This document shows, one piece after another, positions 57,520-64,000 of a stretch of DNA of 64,000 nt. This DNA is from Copromyces sp. CBS 386.78. Taxonomy: Eukaryota; Ascomycota; Sordariomycetes; Sordariales; Sordariaceae. The notes under the pieces were generated by a model that was not told where the DNA came from, made no database searches, and worked only from the letters and a program-made list of their open reading frames with translations. Positions within the stretch are counted from its first letter, which is position 1. Each line of letters opens with the position of its first letter. Where the stretch lies: positions 1-64,000 of the forward strand of contig MU839105.1 of NCBI GenBank assembly GCA_030685235.1, written 5' to 3'. Position numbers and translations under genes: made by a program.

Positions 57520-60500
57520 GGTACGCGACTAGAAGAAAGCGAAGATCATGGTCCCCGGAGGGTAGAGTCGGGGTTTCGAGGCCGCGACGAGGCCGGGTAT
57601 GGGTATGTAGAGGATGAGTCGAGAACAGAGCAGCGGTGTAACAGTCTGTAAAAGCGCGAGCGTACAGTGATTCGAAGATGATGTCCGTGGCCCAGGTCGA
57701 TGGGCTTTAATAGGCGACACAACCAAGGCTGTATGTCCAGCAGAGGAGATGACGATCTGAAAGTAGGGACGGAAACGTAAAGGTCGGATGGCGCGTGGGG
57801 TAGGAGTTGACTTTTGTTGTAACGACGATGCGTATCTGACTAAGGTAGCCAGTCTTGTGGTAGTAGCCGGTGGTAGTAGTGGTGCTGTCGTGACCTTCGT
57901 TGGATGATGCCGGTCTCTACGCTGTAGGTTTGAGAGATGGGATTGGGTCAGTCTAGACTTCTGTCAGAGGCAGCTGCGCGCCGGGTCATGGATTTGGTGA
58001 AATGCGCTTCCGCTTGTGTAATCGGGGCCTACCAATTGTCACTGCCAGCCAATTGCCTGTGTCTCCTCTGGTATACCGGTGTTGCATATACCTTAGCAGT
58101 TGGTGAGACCCGGGAGGATACGAAACAAACACCTGACCACCGTTTTGAGCTGGCAATGGCCGTGATGATATCCGCAGAGGGAACCGCTCCCGGAGACTTG
58201 GATGTGGATGCGCTGTGGATGTACATTCGTCTTTTGGGACGGGACTGAAGCGCTTTTGGTACGAGTCGGTTCTGCGGCCTGCCCTTCGAGAGGTGAAAAC
58301 AGTGGAGGGTAGGCAGGCTGAATGGCGTCCTTGGCGTCTCTTTTACCGCCCGAACCGTCAGGAGCGCACATGATGAGATGGATGCAGTGCCCCCTGCACA
58401 TGGTGGTCTAAGCTTTCAGCCTCACTCCTGTCGGTGGTAGCTGCACCCCGCAAAAGTTGTCATTCTCCGTGCGTGTCAGTTGGGACTTCCCGTTTATTAT
58501 TGATATTGCCCGACTAGACGGGGTTCGGGGCTCTGACTCGAGGATTGCTTCAAAGCAGAGTAAGTATCACAAACCATGCGCCGCCTCAGTCTAGATGCGA
58601 TTCCCGTCGTTAGCCAGCTACCTCATCATAAGCTGACTGAAGGGCGAATTATCATCATTTTGTTGACCTTTGCGAACATAGTCTCAGCTCTGCTGGCATA
58701 GTTTCAACGCTCGTTCAAGAGTCCTCTCGACACGAAATCGGCAAAGCTCACTCAACGGCAACTCGCGCTGCCACGGTATTTGCTAGGATACCGGCAGTCG
58801 TGAATGGGCCGCCGGGCAGACGCCGGAGCCATCCCGATGTCCCTGCTCACCTGCCGTGTCTTGGAACATTGATCTTATTGGCTGTAGGAAGAGGTTGACA
58901 GCACCTTCGTGCTTTGCATGAACTCCAATTTCAAGAAATATCGGGTGGAGCCCCGGCCATCGGGGATCGCTGGAAAGGAGGTCCGTGCCCTCCGGTCCTT
59001 TGCCGCGGAGCTTCACGTGAAAATGTCCGGAGCGGCAGCCGGCCAACCCCGAAGACACCCGCTCCGAACAAGGTCGAGCAGATTTCTTCATCCTACCTTT
59101 AGATCCAACCAACCCATTCACGTCATTACGGAGTATTCTTGTAGATATTTCTCTGCATCCGTATGTACCGGGCCCGGTCACTGTCAATTTGATCTCCGAT
59201 GCATCGGCATCAAACCTTAATGAAGTTGCAGGAAGCGAGTGCGGGATGGTCTGTGCGCGGTAATAAGAAACATGAAACAACCAAGGTTGGTTCCACGCTA
59301 CCCTGCCGAGTCTGAGATGTGACCTCAAACACCACAGAGATGAAATGCCTGAGGTCCAACAAGTGGTTGCAATAGACTCAAATGCCTCATTGTACTTTTG
59401 GTGTTGTTGTGAACCTAGTATCCGACTCGACGGCGGTGTCGAAGCGGGTTGCCGTGTTTGTGTTTCCGCTGCTTGGTAAACTTCCTTGTACTTAAGACCG
59501 GGCAAGAGACGATATACAAGTCTTTCGTCGCATGGTTGTCGGAATTCACGATCTCACATCATCGGGCTAGGAATAGGATATGGGTCTGCATTGCTCCGGC
59601 TGCCTAACACCATCTGCCAAGCAGGGTGTGTGATGGTAATGGAAAGCTCGTGACCGATACAACGCCATTGGGCTTTGAAACGTCGTCGTGCCTTTCGACG
59701 GCGGATGTATGGGCTTTTATTGGATATCCGTCTGTTCCAAAAGCCCGGCTGAGGTGTGGTGAGAAAGTGTTCAATATGCTACACTGAGCTGGGACGGGAT
59801 TTGGAGGTTGCAACGTAACCCCGCGGATCTTTTCCCTATGAGAGAGTAGAAGTATGCGGACAAAATGTGGTAATGAAAGCGTAGTTTCCCTCATCTGACC
59901 ATGCATGCCGAGGGCCAGGTATCAGCATGAGAGTTAGTATAGAGGTACTTAACCATGTCAAACTGTTCGTCGTCGAAGAATGCTGGAGATGAACAGAAGA
60001 AAGTCGCAGATAGATACATGCCTAGGTAGGTAATTTACACGTTTGCTACCTTGGGAGAAGACCGAAATTGTTAAGGATTGCAAAGTGAAGTGAAAGTGCT
60101 TGCATCAGGGGGACTCCAACAAAGTGGCCGGGAACCCCCCCTGAACCCCTTTGTTCTCTTTCTTCCATGAGGTCTCCGCTTCTTCTCTGGAGGCTGTCGT
60201 TCCCATGCTTTCCATTGGAAGCTTTTGATGGTCGCTTTGTGGAAGGTTGCTAGGGTCAGGTCAGATTCCCCATCTCAGCATCGATGTTCTGGCGGGATGG
60301 ACGGCCATTCACACTGGCTGCAGCCTGCATTTCCCACCTGCTGCCGGGCTGCGCTAACATCTTATCCTTCAGGTACGGAATGCAGATGATGCAAATGGTG
60401 CTGTAAGTCGAAGAAGCTCGCCTGGGTTGCTGCTTCCAGACATTACATCAGGTTCCATTGGGTTAGCTTGTACATCCCGTCACACTTGGGCAATCGAATC

Positions 60501-61446
60501 CAAGGGTGCATGTATCGGTTTGACATTGCCTCGCGTTCTTCTCGTCCTAAAGTGAAAAAGTGTTTCCTCTCTTGTTACCTACTGTAGTCGTAGTTATCCA
60601 TCCACGTGTTGGCGCTTGGCAGTCCCTCCCATTATCAAGGTATTCTTTTTTTATCATCATCTCAGGGCGGCGCGTGCGTGCCCGCTGAGTGCTGACAGGG
60701 ACCTTCCCCCCCCCCCTAAAAGGGGAACCTGGAAGAGAGCTGGGACCCGACAAAAAAGCAAGACTCTACCTCGAGGTACTTTTGCTGCGTTACAGCACGT
60801 CGTAGTGCCATCTTTTTCATTTGCTAGCATTTGCTAAATTGCCAACAACCCGGCAGGGCAATCCAGCAGTATTCAGGGGCCCCATCATCCCCGTCATTCA
60901 ATTCAGCAGAAATTCGATCGCTTTGTTTCCCCCCGGGCTCCACCTCCATTTACAGACGACAAGGCCGACCGACCGATGCTTGCCCCCAGCCATCTCCAAA
61001 CTCGACGAGCCTTCACCTGAACTCCCTCCCCCGTCCGCGTCAGTGAGCTTGTCGCGGTTCACGGTTCACGGTTCACGGTTACGGTCCGGTGTCTTCGGTG
61101 TTCCTGGTGTGATTTCCTTCAGGTTCTCCCAGCACGAGCCTCCCAGTTCATTGGAAGCGTCTGCTACTACGCGCGCGCTCGACCTCCCGCTGCTTGCTGT
61201 CACGGTACGGTCACGGTCACGGTCACGGACACAGGTACCACCTCCCTTCCGGACCCGAGAGTCGCCCAGTTGCCCGTGCGACCGCTGTGGGACGCCCCGA
61301 GCTCCCAAGTCACGACGAGACGAGTGTGTATAGACGAACACCGACCTCGACGGCCCCCCTTCGACACATCCTTCCCGAAGACCTGAAGCCCTCGGCGAAA
61401 ACAACTTGTCGCCGCTGCCCCCCAAGGGCGGCCCCAGAGACCAGAC
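57520..61446. promoter_or_regulatory. Divergent region between KOG1 and the kelch gene
   Basis: 3.9 kb without a supported gene; a 240-codon minus frame at 58783-59505 shows no domain. The right half has features of the kelch gene's promoter and long leader: an inverted stress-element pair CCCCTAAAAGGGG at 60713-60725 next to a C run, three TTCACGG copies near 61057-61078, and TCACGG repeats near 61200-61228. The left few hundred bases should hold the KOG1 promoter. Confidence 0.4.
60713..60725. promoter_or_regulatory. Inverted pair of STRE-like sites
   Basis: CCCCT and AGGGG face each other across three A. CCCCT is the Msn2/4-type stress response element of ascomycetes. It sits about 720 bp upstream of the kelch gene's ATG, so a role is only suggested by position. 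Confidence 0.35.
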
Positions 61447-61690
61447 ATGGCCTTTCTTTTCAAGTCCAAAAAGAATCACGATAGAGGGCTAGGCAGCCGA
61501 GATGGTCCAGCATCGGGATCGGTATCGTCAACTCAGAGCGCGACGGCCCGCGTCAGGGACGAGAAATGTTCCCGATCAACACCTACCGGCAGCTTGAATT
61601 CCCTCGACAATGACGGTAGCGTAGGCAGCCCGGAGCAACAAAACTATGGCCGCCCACGAGGCCAGACCCTTGAAGGGCAGCATCAACATC

Positions 61691-61722
<32 letters not shown>

Positions 61723-64000
61723 GCGCCCTCGCAAATGCAGTCCCGGGACCCGCAGCAACAGCCGCCGAGCGATCTTCCTGTAAGCCATGTTTACCATTTT
61801 TAAACATTGAGTTCTAGTCATGTTCCTTTGCGCCAGGTTTTTCTATATGGGACGAATTACTAACACTTTCAATCCATAGTTTCGCAATGGCGCAAACCCG
61901 AACCCGATGCCAATGGCAAACCCCAACGCTTCGCTCTACCCATGGTCGCAAAGGAGGTTAACTTACACGACGTCGCAACCGAGCCCCTTTCCTCGATATG
62001 GCGCCGCTGTCAATTCGGTATCGTCTAAAGAGGGCGATATCTATGTGATGGGCGGCTTGATCAACAGCTCGATGGTCAGAGGTGACCTGTGGATGATTGA
62101 AGCTGGTGGGAGTATGGCATGTTACCCTCTTGCGACGACGGCAGAGGGTCCTGGCCCAAGGGTTGGACACGCCAGCTTGTTGGTTGGAAATGCGTTTATC
62201 GTGTTTGGTGGAGATACCAAGATCGATGAGTCCGACGTCCTCGATGAGACATTATACCTCCTAAATACCTGTAAGATCCTTATCGCCGGCTTTTTCCTCA
62301 TCAACAAGGTTTTCGCTAACCAGTTTTAGCCACGCGACAATGGTCAAGAGCTCTGCCGGCCGGTCCACGACCTGCGGGTAGATATGGTCATACTCTCAAT
62401 ATTCTGGGATCCAAGATCTACGTCTTTGGTGGCCAGGTAGAGGGATACTTCATGAATGACTTGGCAGCTTTCGATTTGAACCAGTTACAGATGCCCAACA
62501 ACCGCTGGGATATGCTGATAGCCACCACAGAGCCCGGAACTCCTCCACAGGGCAAGGCTCCTCCTGCTAGGACAAACCATTCCATGGTAACCTTCAACGA
62601 TAAGATGTACCTGTAAGTACGACCCATCTGCCGGACAACTGGTAGCAGCACTAAACAAAATCTAGGTTCGGAGGTACAAACGGTTTCCAATGGTTCAACG
62701 ACGTTTGGTGCTATGACCCAACGACCAATGCCTGGACTATGCTCGACTGTATCGGATATATCCCCGTCCCGCGCGAAGGCCATGCGGCCGCCATTGTTGA
62801 CGACGTCATGTATATCTTTGGAGGCCGTACCGAAGAAGGGGCGGATCTTGGTGACTTGGCAGCTTTTCGGATCACCTCTCGCCGCTGGTATACGTTCCAG
62901 AACATGGGCCCTTCGCCCTCGCCTCGATCCGGTCATAGCATGACGGCAGTTGGCAAGACCATTGTGGTTGTGGGTGGAGAGCCAAGCTCTGCTACGGCAG
63001 CTGTTAATGATCTCGCCTTGGTTTACTGTCTAGACACGACAAAGATCCGATACCCAGCTGATTCCGCAGGCAATCCTGGTGCTCCAAGGAACGCGGCAAG
63101 GCGGCCAAGTAACGCGACCCCTCCATCTTCGAACCAAAACTTCCCGCCTCGAGACGGTTCTTCGGGTCCCCCTGATCAGAGACGATTAGTCGGACCACCT
63201 GGGGAGGCCGGCACCACTAACCCCCAGAACGGATTCAGAGGCCCCCCAAATCCGATGGACCAGGCGGGCCCTAGAGGTCCCCCTAATGGGCCTCCTCATG
63301 GGCCTCCTAATGGGCCTCCTCATGGGCCTCCTCATGGGCCTCCTAATGGGCCTCCTCATGGGCCTCCTAATGGGCCTCCTAATAAGCCTATGAGACCTGG
63401 TCCTCCAATGGGTCCAGCCGGTCCTCCCCCTCAAGGCCAGCCCCCAAGACCAGGTGTGAACCCAGCAGTTGCCCGAGCAAGGGACGCCTCCGCAGACAGC
63501 AGGGCGGACTCTCACCAAGGCTCCCCTGCACAGTCTCCGATTGTTCAACAAGCCCCGATGGTCACCCAAAGCGAGAGTTCGGGTTCTGTGGGAAGACAAA
63601 CACCAACTCAAAACACACCACGCTCTGCATCATCTGCGTCAAGGCAGGCGGAACCCCCTGCTGCTGAAACGCCCAAGTCCAAGCCTCTAAAGCAAGCCCG
63701 CACACAAGGATCGGTCGATAGCTCAACGGATGCAACCCTGAAGCAAGCGGCAACAGCGGCTACTCGTCCGGCTTCTCCACCGGCACCTACTACCAGGCTG
63801 AACAGCAATTCTATCAACCGGAGGTCATCGCAGCGGAATTCGCAAACAGTGGTACTTCTGAAGGAGCTAGACGCAGCAAGGAATCGCAATGCCTGGTATG
63901 CTTCCGAGTTGGAGTTGGCACGTAAAGCCGGTTATGTGCCCACTGCCTCGATGAGCCCAGCACTGGATCAACGGGCGGCGGAGACGTTTGACGACGAGGA
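61447..64000 (+). CDS. Kelch-repeat cell-end marker, Tea1/Kel1 type (partial, runs off window)
   Basis: Four exons visible: 61447-61779, 61880-62270, 62330-62612 and 62666 to the window end, with introns of 100, 59 and 53 bp (all GTAAGN). The N-terminus is basic (MAFLFKSKKN), then Ser-rich with a run of Gln (CAA repeat). Six kelch repeats follow (~125-425), e.g. PRVGHASLLVGNAFIVFGG, GRYGHTLNILGSKIYVFGG, PREGHAAAIVDDVMYIFGG and PRSGHSMTAVGKTIVVVGG, giving a beta-propeller. After this comes a Pro/Gly-rich part with 15-18-bp repeats coding GPPNGPPHGPP, then Ser/Gln-rich sequence and the start of a probable coiled-coil (ELDAARNRNAWYASELELARKAG). Tea1, TeaA and Kel1 mark growing tips and link microtubules or formin to polarity. 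The C-terminal coiled coil lies outside this window. Confidence 0.93.
61684..61722 (+). repeat. CAA trinucleotide repeat coding poly-Gln
   Basis: About a dozen CAA-type codons in the first exon of the kelch gene give a Gln tract; likely length-variable between strains. Confidence 0.8.
63270..63390 (+). repeat. Minisatellite coding Gly-Pro-Pro-Asn/His repeats
   Basis: Repeats of GGGCCTCCTAAT and GGGCCTCCTCAT alternate in an irregular order and code (Gly-Pro-Pro-Asn/His)n in the linker behind the kelch propeller. Neighbouring units are identical, so unit number can change by slippage or unequal exchange. Confidence 0.85.

Noticed and set aside
58783..59505. 240-codon frame on -
   Set aside because: No domain, no helix or repeat pattern, and an unremarkable residue mix; length alone in GC-balanced DNA is not enough.
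1..64000. CRISPR arrays, bacterial operons, riboswitches
   Set aside because: Spliced genes and RIP show a fungal genome; no regular direct-repeat and spacer pattern is present.

Overview
The window is nuclear DNA of a filamentous ascomycete. The genes have short introns (52-251 bp) with GTRNGN donors and YAG acceptors. The proteins are Pezizomycotina-type: EMC1, Kog1/raptor, a Tea1/Kel1-type kelch protein, a Spd1-like protein and an EST1-type domain protein. A 15.5 kb AT-rich block carries the signature of repeat-induced point mutation (RIP). A Sordariomycete-like fungus is my best guess; the species cannot be told from the sequence alone.

Layout. 1-7958 is gene-free. It opens with about 150 bp of almost pure G+C and contains a clean 335-bp MITE with 53-bp inverted repeats (6018-6352). 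7962-23473 is a nested transposon: a PIF/Harbinger DNA transposon (28-bp terminal inverted repeats, TAA target duplication, a Myb/SANT-like ORF1 on + and a DDE transposase relic on -). It is split inside ORF1 by an 11.7-kb Ty3/gypsy retrotransposon with 347-bp LTRs and a 5-bp target duplication. That retrotransposon was in turn hit by a 413-bp inverted-repeat element with an 8-bp target duplication. The Harbinger coding parts and the gypsy element are heavily RIP-mutated; the small elements are not. 23477-35850 is mostly gene-poor and holds one clear gene, an EST1-type domain protein whose intron contains an assembly gap.

35851-64000 is a dense block of conserved housekeeping genes. In order: EMC1 (-), a leucine-rich-repeat protein (-), a protein with two zinc ribbons and two SUMO-interaction-like motifs (-), phosducin-like PLP2 (-), divergent from 40S ribosomal protein eS27 (+), a Spd1-like ribonucleotide reductase regulator (+), convergent with a Gemin2/SIP1 homologue (-), KOG1/raptor (-), and, divergent across 3.9 kb, a kelch cell-end marker (+) that runs off the window.

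These are independent eukaryotic genes, not operons. Themes are ER membrane protein insertion (EMC1), translation and protein folding (eS27, PLP2), snRNP assembly (Gemin2), dNTP control (Spd1-like), TORC1 growth signalling (Kog1) and polarity (kelch protein). Exon borders were set by reading splice sites and checking that spliced frames stay open and total a multiple of three. The most unusual signals are the three-layer transposon with a frame that reopens across the insertion, a long extra ORF downstream of pol in the gypsy element, and short-motif features in the zinc-ribbon and Spd1-like proteins.
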